A stretch of DNA of 46,466 bases from JANXLS01 sp038227045 (GTDB lineage Bacteria; Planctomycetota; SZUA-567; H5-PLA8): the NCBI GenBank assembly GCA_038227045.1, contig JBBRQD010000038.1, positions 1-46,466 on the forward strand, written 5' to 3'. The notes under the pieces are model-generated. The model had not been told where the DNA came from, did not search any database, and saw only the letters and a program-made list of their open reading frames with translations. Position numbers and translations under genes: made by a program. Below, one piece after another: positions 23,794 to 32,511 of the stretch (position 1 is the stretch's first letter; each line of letters starts with the position of its first letter).

Positions 23794-25782
23794 TTACCTC
23801 TTGATCCAGCGCTCATGCCACAGCACCGCGTTCATGATCGTCCAAAGATGGAAGGACCAGCCGCCGCCGGAAGTCATCTGAGTCTTGAATAGACTTCGCA
23901 CATAAGCGCTGTCCATGTAGCCTTCTTTGCAGAAGACCGAATTGTCAAACGCGTTCAGGCATTGCTGGCCGAAATCGCCTTCCTTGAACCATTCCTCCAT
24001 CGGCGCGCCGAATCCCTGCTTCTTGCGGTAGATCATATCCTCATCCAAGAATGGCTTGGCCACTTTTTTGAGAAGATGTTTGCCCACGCCGTCTTTCAAC
24101 TTGTAAGCTGCCGGCACGCGCCGTGCGAACTCGACCACCTCGTAGTCCAGGAAGGGTACGCGCGCCTCGATGGAGTGAGCCATGGTGAATTTGTCGACGC
24201 GCATGAGCAGATGTTCGGGTAGACGCAGCTTCAATTCCATATACGGAATTTTGTACAGCACTTCGGGATCGGGCAATTTGCCATCCAATGACCCGAGATA
24301 ATGCCGCGCCACGGCGTGGCTGTCGAGCTGCCGGTGCGAATCGGGAAGCAGATTTTCGACGGGGCAATTTATCTCCTGCTGGAAAGGTTCCGGGCGCGGA
24401 GTCAGCAGTGTGCGTAAATGATTCCACCAGCACGTCGCGCCTCCCCAGAACAGTTCCTGGCCATTGCGCGCGCGCGTGACGATGTCGCGGTCCTCCTGCG
24501 ACATGTTCTTTGGTAATGACACGCCACTGAAGAGACGTTGAAGGAAGTTTGTGTTCTTCGATTTTCTCAATGCCGGCGAATAGACGTTCTCATACTTGTC
24601 GCGGTAGTGCTCGCACCACCAGTAGCCCAGCCAATTCTCATCCGCGCCCTCGCCGACTTGCACGACCGTGGTCTTGTTCTCGTGAACCATCTTCGACAAA
24701 AAGTACAGTGGTATGCAGACATTGTCCGCGATCGGTTCGTCTTGTATTTCGACCAGCTTGGGAAGGAAATCCTGAATCTGCGAGCGATTGATCAATACTT
24801 CGTGATGGTCCGTTTTGTAACGCTTCGCGATGCGGCGCGCGAACTGAAACTCGTTGTAGTCCTCTTGTCCTTCATAGCCAATTGAAAACGAAGTCACGGG
24901 CCGGTTCATCTGTTCGCTCATCAGCGCGACGTTCATGCTGGAATCGATACCGCCGGAGAGCAGCACGCCGAACGGCACATCGCAGACCATGCGGCGCTTG
25001 ATGGCCGTGCGCAGTTTCGAAAGCAGTTCGTCCGCGCATTCGTCCTCGCTCACTTTGGCCGGATCGAGCAGCAGCGATTTGTCCGGCTTGCAGTCCCACC
25101 ATTCTTCGGCGCGCGCGCGGCCCTTGTGGTCGATGCTCACGCGCCAGCCGGCGGGAATTTTGAAAATATTGCGAAAGAGCGTGAGCGGTGCGGGCGCGAC
25201 AATGTAAGTCAAGTAATGCCAGAGTGCCGTCTTATCCATCTCGGCGGAAACGTCCGGGTGCGCCAGCAACGCCTTGATTTCGGACGCAAACAGCCAATCA
25301 CCTTTGGCGGTGCGCGTCAGGTAGATCGGCTTTATACCTATGCGGTCGCGGACAAGATGCAGCACGGGCCGGTCCGCGTTGCGGCGATCGTAGATACCAA
25401 TGCCCCACATACCATTCAAGCGCTTAAAAATGTCGACACCGGATTCTTCGTAACCATGAATAATCGTTTCGGTGTCGGAGTGCGATCGGTATCGGTGGCC
25501 CTTGGCTTCGAGTTCGTTTCGAAGATCGGCGTGATTGTAGGCTTCGCCATTGTACACGACCCACACTTTGCCGTCTTCATTGGACATGGGCTGATGTCCG
25601 GCCGGCGAGAGGTCGATGATCGACAGCCTGCGGTGGCCGAGGAAGCAGCGTCCGTCGTTCCATTCGCCGGCGTCATCGGGACCGCGATGTACCATACGAT
25701 CCCGCATCGAGATCAGCACCTCCGTCTCGGCCGCGGGGTTATCGCTGGGGCTCGCCTTCCATATACCTGCTATTCCGCACAC
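23794..25782 (-). CDS. asnB: Asparagine synthase-type amidotransferase 1
   Basis: The 662-residue protein has an N-terminal glutaminase domain with Cys2 directly after the start (MCGIAGIW), RGPDD, HRRLSIIDLSPAGHQPM and NGEAYNH. The synthetase domain has the ATP pyrophosphatase loop LLSGGIDSS at about 272-280 and GEGADE. The start codon is GTG with GGAGG 8 nt upstream. AsnB homologues in polysaccharide loci often amidate uronic acids on the sugar nucleotide or polymer; free asparagine synthesis is the alternative. Length is above E. coli AsnB (554), as in this subgroup. A second copy lies 45 bp upstream in the same direction. Confidence 0.9.
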   Translation of the reverse strand: MCGIAGIWKASPSDNPAAETEVLISMRDRMVHRGPDDAGEWNDGRCFLGHRRLSIIDLSPAGHQPMSNEDGKVWVVYNGEAYNHADLRNELEAKGHRYRSHSDTETIIHGYEESGVDIFKRLNGMWGIGIYDRRNADRPVLHLVRDRIGIKPIYLTRTAKGDWLFASEIKALLAHPDVSAEMDKTALWHYLTYIVAPAPLTLFRNIFKIPAGWRVSIDHKGRARAEEWWDCKPDKSLLLDPAKVSEDECADELLSKLRTAIKRRMVCDVPFGVLLSGGIDSSMNVALMSEQMNRPVTSFSIGYEGQEDYNEFQFARRIAKRYKTDHHEVLINRSQIQDFLPKLVEIQDEPIADNVCIPLYFLSKMVHENKTTVVQVGEGADENWLGYWWCEHYRDKYENVYSPALRKSKNTNFLQRLFSGVSLPKNMSQEDRDIVTRARNGQELFWGGATCWWNHLRTLLTPRPEPFQQEINCPVENLLPDSHRQLDSHAVARHYLGSLDGKLPDPEVLYKIPYMELKLRLPEHLLMRVDKFTMAHSIEARVPFLDYEVVEFARRVPAAYKLKDGVGKHLLKKVAKPFLDEDMIYRKKQGFGAPMEEWFKEGDFGQQCLNAFDNSVFCKEGYMDSAYVRSLFKTQMTSGGGWSFHLWTIMNAVLWHERWIKR

Positions 25783-25827
25783 GTACTATGCCTCCGATGA
25801 AATTCTCAACCTCGCACTGACTGCTGC

Positions 25828-27813
25828 TCAAGCTGGCTTTCGTGCAATCCAGTGATCGTACCACAACGAAAAGTTCAATAAATTCCAAATGTAGTTGCTG
25901 TAGTCGGCTCGGCCATCCTGATGTTCTTTGCACATCCAATCAATAAAATCGTAGTTAAAAACGCCACGCTTGCGGTACTCACCGCTCATCAGCCGGTCGC
26001 GCGCATACTGGCCAAAAGGGCCGCGCAACCACTCGCGCATGGGCGCGCCGAAGCCCATTTTCGGGCGGTCGATTATGGAATCCGGAATCACGCCGCGCAA
26101 CGCGGCTTTGAGGATCGCCTTCGGTTCCTGGCGGTTCCGCGTCTTCACGTTCTCCGGAATGTTCGCAGCCAGTTCGACCAGCGCGTGATCCAGAAACGGC
26201 TCGCGCGCTTCAATGCTGGTGGCCATGGTCATCTTGTCCACACGCATCAGCAGCAGTTCGGGGAGGCGAAGCTTAAGTTCGAGGTAAGTCATCTGGTCCA
26301 GAAAATCCGGTTTTCCATGAGCCTGCTCCAGGCGGCGATAATAGAAGTCCACCACGGCATGACTGTCCAACGTCGCATGTCCGCTCAAATCGAAAAAGCT
26401 GTCCTCCACGCGTGGCTCGTTCGCCTTCAAAGCGCCGGGAACCAGCAGGCGTTCCTTAAGTTCGTCCATCCACAGCGCCGCGCCGCCCATAAAGAAATGC
26501 TGTTGGTGAAGACGCAACATATCCGGGTACAGCTTCTTACCTATACCACCGCATGCAACCTCCGCGCCAATCGCCGCGAGCGCCATGCCCCTCAGCGGCT
26601 TTGGTATTTTAGACAGGTACTTGTTCGCGCGATGGTAGCGATTCAAGTATTCCATATAGTGTCCGTAGCCGCAGAATAGTTCATCCGAACCTTCGCCGAC
26701 CTGCACGACGATGCAGCCATTTTGACGCGCCAGTTTGGACACGAAATACAGCGGAATGCAGACCCAGTCGGAAATCGGTTCGTCCTGATGGATGATCAAG
26801 TCGGGAAGAAATTCGAGCATCTCCTTTTCGTCGATCAGGACTTCGTGGTGATCCGTCTTGTATTCCTTGGCGACCGCGCGCGCGTAGTCGAGTTCGTTGA
26901 GGTGCTCGTGGACCTTGAAGCCGATCGAAAACGTTTTCACCGGCCGGTCCATCATGCCGCTCATCAACGAAACGATGGTCGTCGAATCGACGCCACCGGA
27001 GAGCAGCACGCCGAATGGGACATCGGAGATCATCCGTTTTTCGACCGACTCGTGAAGCAATTCGCGCACGCGGCCGGTGAGCCATTGAACGTCGGAAAAT
27101 TGTGCGACGTTTTCGGGGACTGGACGAATCGCATCCCAGTAGCGGCCGGTCTCGATCTTTCCGCCGCGGTGCACGCGCATCCAGCCGCCGGGCGGCAGTT
27201 TGTAAATGCCTTTGAAGAGCGTGCGCGGCGCGGGCGTGGTGATGAATGTCAAATAATGCGAAAGGCTGGCGGGATCGACATCGCGCTCAATTTCCGGGTG
27301 CATCAGGATCGCTTTGATTTCCGAGCCAAAAATGAGCGCTCCGTTTGTCAGCGCGAAATAGAGCGGCTTGACGCCGAGGCGGTCCCTCACCAGCAGCATT
27401 GAATCGCTGCGACGGTCGTGGATCGCAAACGCGAACATGCCTTCGAGGCGATCGAGAAGGCCCATGCCCCACTGTTCGTAGCCGTGGATCAGCGATTCGC
27501 TGTCGCTCCGGGACCGGTAGCGATGGCCGGCCGGCTCGAGTTCCGCGCGTAGTTTTTGGTGGTTGTAAATTTCGCCGTTGAACGTCAGCCAGATCGCGCC
27601 GTCTTCATTGGTCATCGGCTGCTTGCCGGCCGGAGAAAGATCGATGATCGAAAGCCGGCGGTGCCCCAGTCCGACCTGTCCGTCATTGGAAATCCACAGA
27701 CCCTCGCCGTCGGGTCCGCGGTGCGTCATGGTGTCGCGCATCGCCTTGAGGACGCCTTCGTCAACTGCCGCCCCCGCTCGCGCGTAATGAAAGACACCAC
27801 AGATTCCGCACAC
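25828..27813 (-). CDS. asnB: Asparagine synthase-type amidotransferase 2
   Basis: The 661-residue paralogue of the neighbouring gene starts from GTG at 27813 (MCGICGVF, catalytic Cys2). It has HRGPDGEG, HRRLSIIDLSPAGKQPM, NGEIYNHQ and the PP-loop LLSGGVDSTT at about 268-277, GEGSDE, and IEAREPFLDH near the C-terminus. All active-site motifs in both halves look intact. The two copies differ at many positions, so this is an old duplication or separate acquisition, not a recent tandem copy. In this setting it may amidate a carboxyl group of a uronic acid such as ManNAcA, with glutamine as nitrogen donor; the substrate is inferred from context only. Confidence 0.9.
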   Translation of the reverse strand: MCGICGVFHYARAGAAVDEGVLKAMRDTMTHRGPDGEGLWISNDGQVGLGHRRLSIIDLSPAGKQPMTNEDGAIWLTFNGEIYNHQKLRAELEPAGHRYRSRSDSESLIHGYEQWGMGLLDRLEGMFAFAIHDRRSDSMLLVRDRLGVKPLYFALTNGALIFGSEIKAILMHPEIERDVDPASLSHYLTFITTPAPRTLFKGIYKLPPGGWMRVHRGGKIETGRYWDAIRPVPENVAQFSDVQWLTGRVRELLHESVEKRMISDVPFGVLLSGGVDSTTIVSLMSGMMDRPVKTFSIGFKVHEHLNELDYARAVAKEYKTDHHEVLIDEKEMLEFLPDLIIHQDEPISDWVCIPLYFVSKLARQNGCIVVQVGEGSDELFCGYGHYMEYLNRYHRANKYLSKIPKPLRGMALAAIGAEVACGGIGKKLYPDMLRLHQQHFFMGGAALWMDELKERLLVPGALKANEPRVEDSFFDLSGHATLDSHAVVDFYYRRLEQAHGKPDFLDQMTYLELKLRLPELLLMRVDKMTMATSIEAREPFLDHALVELAANIPENVKTRNRQEPKAILKAALRGVIPDSIIDRPKMGFGAPMREWLRGPFGQYARDRLMSGEYRKRGVFNYDFIDWMCKEHQDGRADYSNYIWNLLNFSLWYDHWIARKPA

Positions 27814-27886
27814 GATTTCAAAATTCCTTTAAGGACGATCCGTGAAGTGCGACATATTCTTTTGCGGCCATTCATCCACTCGCCCA

Positions 27887-30208
27887 TTATTCCAGATCTT
27901 CACCGCTCAGCGCAATGCAATTCGAACCCACTCGCCCGTGAATCAAATCCTCGACCCATAGTGCGATGGCACTGGCTTGTTGAATCTCCGGCCACGAGAG
28001 CGGCGCTTGACCTTTACCATTTAAAAATTCAGCCCAAAGCTTGATCTCGATATCGTGTCCTTTGTCGGCCGTATCATTGGCGTAAATGGACGTGGTCTGG
28101 CCGCCTGCAACGCGGGTCACGCGCAGGTAGTCGTCAAGTATCAGCGCCTGATTTCCGCAGAATACTTCGAGGCGCTCTTTGCCTAAAGCCGCGTCGCCCA
28201 GCGAGGTGTAGGTCAGCGTGCAGATCGAACCGTCGGCGAAGCGAATCGTGGCGTTAAAATTTTCGTTGGCGCGCGCGAGGTTGCCTTGCGCGGCGATGGC
28301 TTGAGCCGTGATCGACGTGGGCGTGCTGCCCGTCAGCGCGCCGAAGAGATCGTAAATATGGCACGCCTCGCCAATGTTGCGTCCGCCGCCTTCGGGTCCA
28401 TGCACCCAGCTATCCGCCGGGACTTCTCCGGCGTTCATCCTATAATGAGCGACCAGCGGCCCGCGGCGATTGGCGAGCGAATCGCGAATGGCTTTCAACG
28501 CCGGTGCGAAGCGTCGATTGAAGCCCACCATCAAGCGTGCTCCGGCACCAGCGCGTTGCACGGCCGCGTCGACAATTTCGAGCCCGTTCCAATCCACGGC
28601 GATCGGCTTTTCGCAGAAGACCGCGCGTCCGGCGTCCAGTCCCATCGCGATCTCGTCGGGATGAAAACTGTGGCGCGTCACGATGCACAGCGCTTGGACC
28701 TCGCCGTCCTTGAGCGCCTCGCGCAGATCGCCGTAAACTTTTGGAATCCCCAGATGATGAGCGGTATTTCGAGCATGCGCGCCGCGGCGGCTGACGAGCG
28801 CTTTCAACGCAAACACATTGGCGTGTTTGGCGAAACGCGGCATGAGCATCGCCTGGCCAAAGCCGCTGGTTCCGACGAGCGCCCATCCCAGAATGCCGGC
28901 CTTCGTTTTTGTCGCCGAGATTTCCGCAATCGCACTCGGAGCGACTCCGTCTGCAGCCGGATAGCGGATCACCGACGCAATTGGCTTCGGACCCGGTTTG
29001 ATCAGATCCAGATACGCCTCGCCGACTTCGTCGACGGAACGGTCGCTGTCGAGCAGCGCCTTAATATTCACCGCACCGCTGCGCAGCATTTCGAGATAGA
29101 GCGCCATATTGCGCCGCTCGGTCCAGCGCACGAACGCATACGGATAATCTTTGCCGCGCTCTTCGTATTCCGGGTCGTAGCGCCCCGGTCCGTATGAACA
29201 GGAGATCAGAAAATCAATTTCCTTCGCATAGAATGGCGCGCGCTGCAAACCCAGCCCGACATCGCCCACGACCACGACACGGCCTTTGCGCCGGGTGAGC
29301 TGCATGGCGTGTTGACAGAGTGCGTCGGATTTGGCGGAGGCCGTAATAATGGTTGCGTCCGCGCCCATGCCCAGCGTCGCGGCCTTTACGGCCGCATCGA
29401 GTTCCTCGGCCGTGGAATAGCACTCGGCGAATCCGAGCTTATGCGCGCGTTCCACACGCTCTCGATCCAAATCGAGACCCAGCGCGCGCACCCCGGAATG
29501 GCGCAGCATCTGCAGCGTAAAATGGCCCAGCAGCCCCAGTCCCAAAACAGCGACAACCTCACCGAGCCGACTGTCGGCGCGGCGCACGCCTTGAAGCGCG
29601 ATGGCGCCGAGCGCCACCGAACAGGCCTCGCGCATTGGCAACTCGCTGGGAATTTTGACACAAAGATTCATCGGCACCGCGATGAACTCGGCGTGATTGG
29701 CTTTGCCGGCGCCCGCGCATGCGACCGGATCGCCGATTGCAAAACCAGTCACATCAGCGCCGGTTTGAATCACGACGCCCGCGGCCGAATAGCCGGACGC
29801 GTTGCCTGAAAAAGTGTCGCTCGGATTGACGATATTGACGGCATGGGGTACGCGAACCAGCGGCGTGCCATCCTTCAAATACTGCTTCATCCGCGTCTTG
29901 AACTCGCCCATGTTACCCGCGTGCTGCAGCGCGGCCTTCGCCACGAACAAGGCTTTGCCAGGATTCTTGACGACTTTTAAACCCAGCCGCACTGTCTTGC
30001 GCGCAAGGCTTTGTTTAGCGGGCGCAACTGGCACGGGTGGCGGCGTGTTTTGTGCAGCGGGACCAGGGCGGACGGTAATGGCCGCGGTTTCGGTTCCGGC
30101 GCTGATGAACGAATAATGAACGGCGATAAGCAACTCGCCACGGGAGATGGCAGGAATCGGCGTATCGCCAACGAACGCGCCGTCAGGCCGGATCAATACC
30201 TGTTTCAA
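27887..30208 (-). CDS. Bi-domain dehydrogenase / Gfo-Idh-MocA oxidoreductase
   Basis: This 773-residue fusion has two parts. Residues 1-~400 form a medium-chain, alcohol-dehydrogenase-like domain (FISAGTETAA, FSGNASGYSAAGVV, cofactor-binding VAVLGLGLLGHFTLQML). Residues ~435-770 form a Gfo/Idh/MocA domain (ALVGTSGFGQAMLMPRF, AVFCEKPIAVDWNGLE, GFNRRFAPALKAIRD, GGRNIGEACHIYDL). Proteins of exactly this architecture are found repeatedly beside heparinase-like and AsnB genes in polysaccharide loci. A sugar oxidation/reduction relay is likely, but no substrate is known to me. The start is TTG at 30208, matching the family N-terminus. It is divergent from heparinase gene 2 across 220 bp. Confidence 0.88.
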   Translation of the reverse strand: MKQVLIRPDGAFVGDTPIPAISRGELLIAVHYSFISAGTETAAITVRPGPAAQNTPPPVPVAPAKQSLARKTVRLGLKVVKNPGKALFVAKAALQHAGNMGEFKTRMKQYLKDGTPLVRVPHAVNIVNPSDTFSGNASGYSAAGVVIQTGADVTGFAIGDPVACAGAGKANHAEFIAVPMNLCVKIPSELPMREACSVALGAIALQGVRRADSRLGEVVAVLGLGLLGHFTLQMLRHSGVRALGLDLDRERVERAHKLGFAECYSTAEELDAAVKAATLGMGADATIITASAKSDALCQHAMQLTRRKGRVVVVGDVGLGLQRAPFYAKEIDFLISCSYGPGRYDPEYEERGKDYPYAFVRWTERRNMALYLEMLRSGAVNIKALLDSDRSVDEVGEAYLDLIKPGPKPIASVIRYPAADGVAPSAIAEISATKTKAGILGWALVGTSGFGQAMLMPRFAKHANVFALKALVSRRGAHARNTAHHLGIPKVYGDLREALKDGEVQALCIVTRHSFHPDEIAMGLDAGRAVFCEKPIAVDWNGLEIVDAAVQRAGAGARLMVGFNRRFAPALKAIRDSLANRRGPLVAHYRMNAGEVPADSWVHGPEGGGRNIGEACHIYDLFGALTGSTPTSITAQAIAAQGNLARANENFNATIRFADGSICTLTYTSLGDAALGKERLEVFCGNQALILDDYLRVTRVAGGQTTSIYANDTADKGHDIEIKLWAEFLNGKGQAPLSWPEIQQASAIALWVEDLIHGRVGSNCIALSGEDLE

Positions 30209-30370
30209 GGTTGCTCAAGTCGGGAAAGACCTCTGGTGAGAGGCGCTGGGAAAAACGTGGAAGGGTTCGCTTTCATGGGAGAGATTTAACCATGGCGAGC
30301 GGAAAGTGCAAGAGCGTTTTGGAGCTGGAGAACGTAAATAAGATTGCTGGCTGGTAACGTGCGGCGGGTG

Positions 30371-30383
30371 CGACATAATGTCG
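30371..30383. promoter_or_regulatory. Palindrome in the divergent promoter region
   Basis: CGACAT-A-ATGTCG is a perfect 13-bp palindrome with one central base. It lies between the divergent bi-domain oxidoreductase and heparinase gene 2. It could be an operator controlling both. No -35/-10 pair can be tied to it with confidence. Confidence 0.3.
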
Positions 30384-30428
30384 AACCTTTGGCTTTGATG
30401 GCCTTGTCTGAACCTTGGATAAGTGGGA

Positions 30429-32510
30429 ATGGCAGACTTGTTTACTTCTTTTAGTTCCGTGACGCACCGCCTGCGTTGGGTTAAGGCTGTCGGTTTGAAG
30501 ACGGCTCTGCGACGCTGGGGTTCACGCTCTCGACAGAGGCGAAGTGCAATTATGGAGCGCAGCGCGGCGACACGCGATGCCCTCGCAACGACGCCGGCAA
30601 GTCTGCGGCGAAATGGCATATTGCTTGAAAAGATTATGGCCACTCCGCGCACTAGCTTGTTCTTGGGACCGGAGGAGTTGGCCGCCGCGACACTCCAGCT
30701 CAAGACCAAATTCCCGGAGCACGTAAACGAATGCATCGCGCGCGCCGAAACAATACTAAGCGGACGATTCCGCATTCTGGGCTATGGCGAACTGGACTTC
30801 GGCTTTCCGGTGGTCGACTGGTCGCTCGACCCGATTGGCAAGCATCGTTTCCCAAAAAACTATTGGCGCGACTATGACGTGATGCATCCACCGCCCGGTG
30901 CCGACGTGAAGGTTCCGTGGGAGCTGTCGCGCTGTCATTTCCTGGTTGCGCTGGGGCAGGCGTGGCGCTTGACAGGCGACGAACGCTATGCGGCGCGCGC
31001 ATTCGAATTACTCAAAGCCTGGCTGGATGAAAACCCGGTCGCGTTCAGCATCGCCTGGGCCTGCCCGATGGAGGTCGCGATCCGCGCGGTGAATTGGTGC
31101 CTGGCCTGGCAGCTTCTGGAAAACAGTTCGCACTTTGACGTCGCCCTGCGACAGCGTTGGCTGTGTGCGTGCATCGACCACGGGCAGTTTCTCAAACGCA
31201 ATCCGGAATTCACTGATTTCTGGGACAACGCGTACATTTATCGCCGCTGCAACAACAATCACTATCTTTCCGATTTGCTGGGGTGCCTCGCACTGGGCGC
31301 ATTTTTTCCAGACGTGCCGCTGCTTTCCGATGGGCTTGAGGAAGTCCAGCAGGAACTGCTCGCCGAGCTCGACTGCCAGATCGATGGCGACGGCGTGAAT
31401 TGGGAGCGCGCCTCCGGCTATCAAAAGCTTGATGTAGAGATCCTCTTGACCGCGTTTGTTTTGAGCGGCCGCGCGCGCATGCAATGGCCGGATGCCGCGC
31501 GGCAACGGCTGCTGCGCGCCTGCATCGCGCTCCGGGAGATGACCCGGCCGGATGGAACGCTGCATCTCTTCGGCGATCACGACGACGGCCGAATTCTGGC
31601 TCTCTGCGATCCTCCGCCCGATTCTGCTGTGGCGTTATTGTGTTGGGCCGCGGCACTTCTTGACGCGCCAACGCTGACCGATGACTTCCCAGTCTCGGCT
31701 GCCGCGAGAGCCAGCGCACTCTGGCGCGGTGGCGCGGCCGGTGCGAGCTCCTCACCATCCCGTCCTGTTGCGCCGCGCATTTTTCAGTCGAAGAGTTATG
31801 TCGCTCTGCGTGGTAAAGACTGTTTTCTCGGAATGCCGTTAGGCGGTGTCGGCATGCTGGGATTCAGCGGCCATTCGCACAACGACGCGCTGGCTGTGGA
31901 AGTTTTTTTGCACGGCCGAAGCGTCTTCACCGATGCCGGATCGTATGTTTACACGGCTCAACCCGCCGAGCACAACTGGCATCGATCCACGCGCGCGCAC
32001 AGCACCATCACGGTTGATCGGGCCGAGCACAATCCGCTGCCCGACGACCCCGCGCTGATTTTTTCATATCTGGAAGAGCGCGCAAAACCGAACCTGCTTT
32101 GTGTCAATGAACAGCTCGTCCGAGATAATCGCGAGTATTTGTGTGCGTCGGCCGAATGCGGCGCGTATGTGCAAATCGGCGTGACGTTCCAGCGCAGCGT
32201 GCTTCTGGCCAGAGACGGCGCACGCGTGTTGATCGAAGACGAAGTGAGCGCAGAAGGCGAGCATCGCGTCGAGTTCCGGTTCATGCTGGCTCCAGGACTT
32301 GAAATGCGCGGCGATGCGTTGGAGATTTTCGATTCGGAACACGGATCGAGGGTCGCGATCCTTACCGGATCGTCCGATGCGGCAGCGCTTCAGTGGACAA
32401 CGGAACCAGGCTTTTGCGCACGGTCCTACGGCCGGCGCGAACCGACGTCCATTCTCGTCGCAAGCACAACAGCCAGGGGGCGGCTGCGTGTGCGTTTCGA
32501 ATTATCTTGA
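30429..32510 (+). CDS. Heparinase II/III family protein 2, no signal peptide
   Basis: The 693-residue paralogue of the gene at 13638 shares the toroid motifs VKVPWELSRCHFLVALG, CPMEVAIRAVNW and NNHYLSDLLGCLALG, and the beta-sandwich motifs FSGHSHNDALAVEVFLHG, TDAGSYVYTAQP and RSTRAHSTITVD. Positions corresponding to the lyase His/Asn/Tyr region are kept. The N-terminus is basic (LKTALRRWGSRSRQRR) without a hydrophobic core, so it should stay in the cytoplasm. ATG 30429 is preferred; GTG 30423, two codons upstream, is possible. It is convergent with the GT2 gene, with one base between the two stop codons. It probably works with the divergent oxidoreductase/AsnB genes. Confidence 0.85.
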   Translation: MADLFTSFSSVTHRLRWVKAVGLKTALRRWGSRSRQRRSAIMERSAATRDALATTPASLRRNGILLEKIMATPRTSLFLGPEELAAATLQLKTKFPEHVNECIARAETILSGRFRILGYGELDFGFPVVDWSLDPIGKHRFPKNYWRDYDVMHPPPGADVKVPWELSRCHFLVALGQAWRLTGDERYAARAFELLKAWLDENPVAFSIAWACPMEVAIRAVNWCLAWQLLENSSHFDVALRQRWLCACIDHGQFLKRNPEFTDFWDNAYIYRRCNNNHYLSDLLGCLALGAFFPDVPLLSDGLEEVQQELLAELDCQIDGDGVNWERASGYQKLDVEILLTAFVLSGRARMQWPDAARQRLLRACIALREMTRPDGTLHLFGDHDDGRILALCDPPPDSAVALLCWAAALLDAPTLTDDFPVSAAARASALWRGGAAGASSSPSRPVAPRIFQSKSYVALRGKDCFLGMPLGGVGMLGFSGHSHNDALAVEVFLHGRSVFTDAGSYVYTAQPAEHNWHRSTRAHSTITVDRAEHNPLPDDPALIFSYLEERAKPNLLCVNEQLVRDNREYLCASAECGAYVQIGVTFQRSVLLARDGARVLIEDEVSAEGEHRVEFRFMLAPGLEMRGDALEIFDSEHGSRVAILTGSSDAAALQWTTEPGFCARSYGRREPTSILVASTTARGRLRVRFELS

Positions 32511-32511
32511 T

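Noticed and set aside
30292..30357. Possible 21-codon gene with a GGGAGAG site in the divergent region
   Set aside because: Too short, no recognisable product, and such chance frames are common; kept only as a note.
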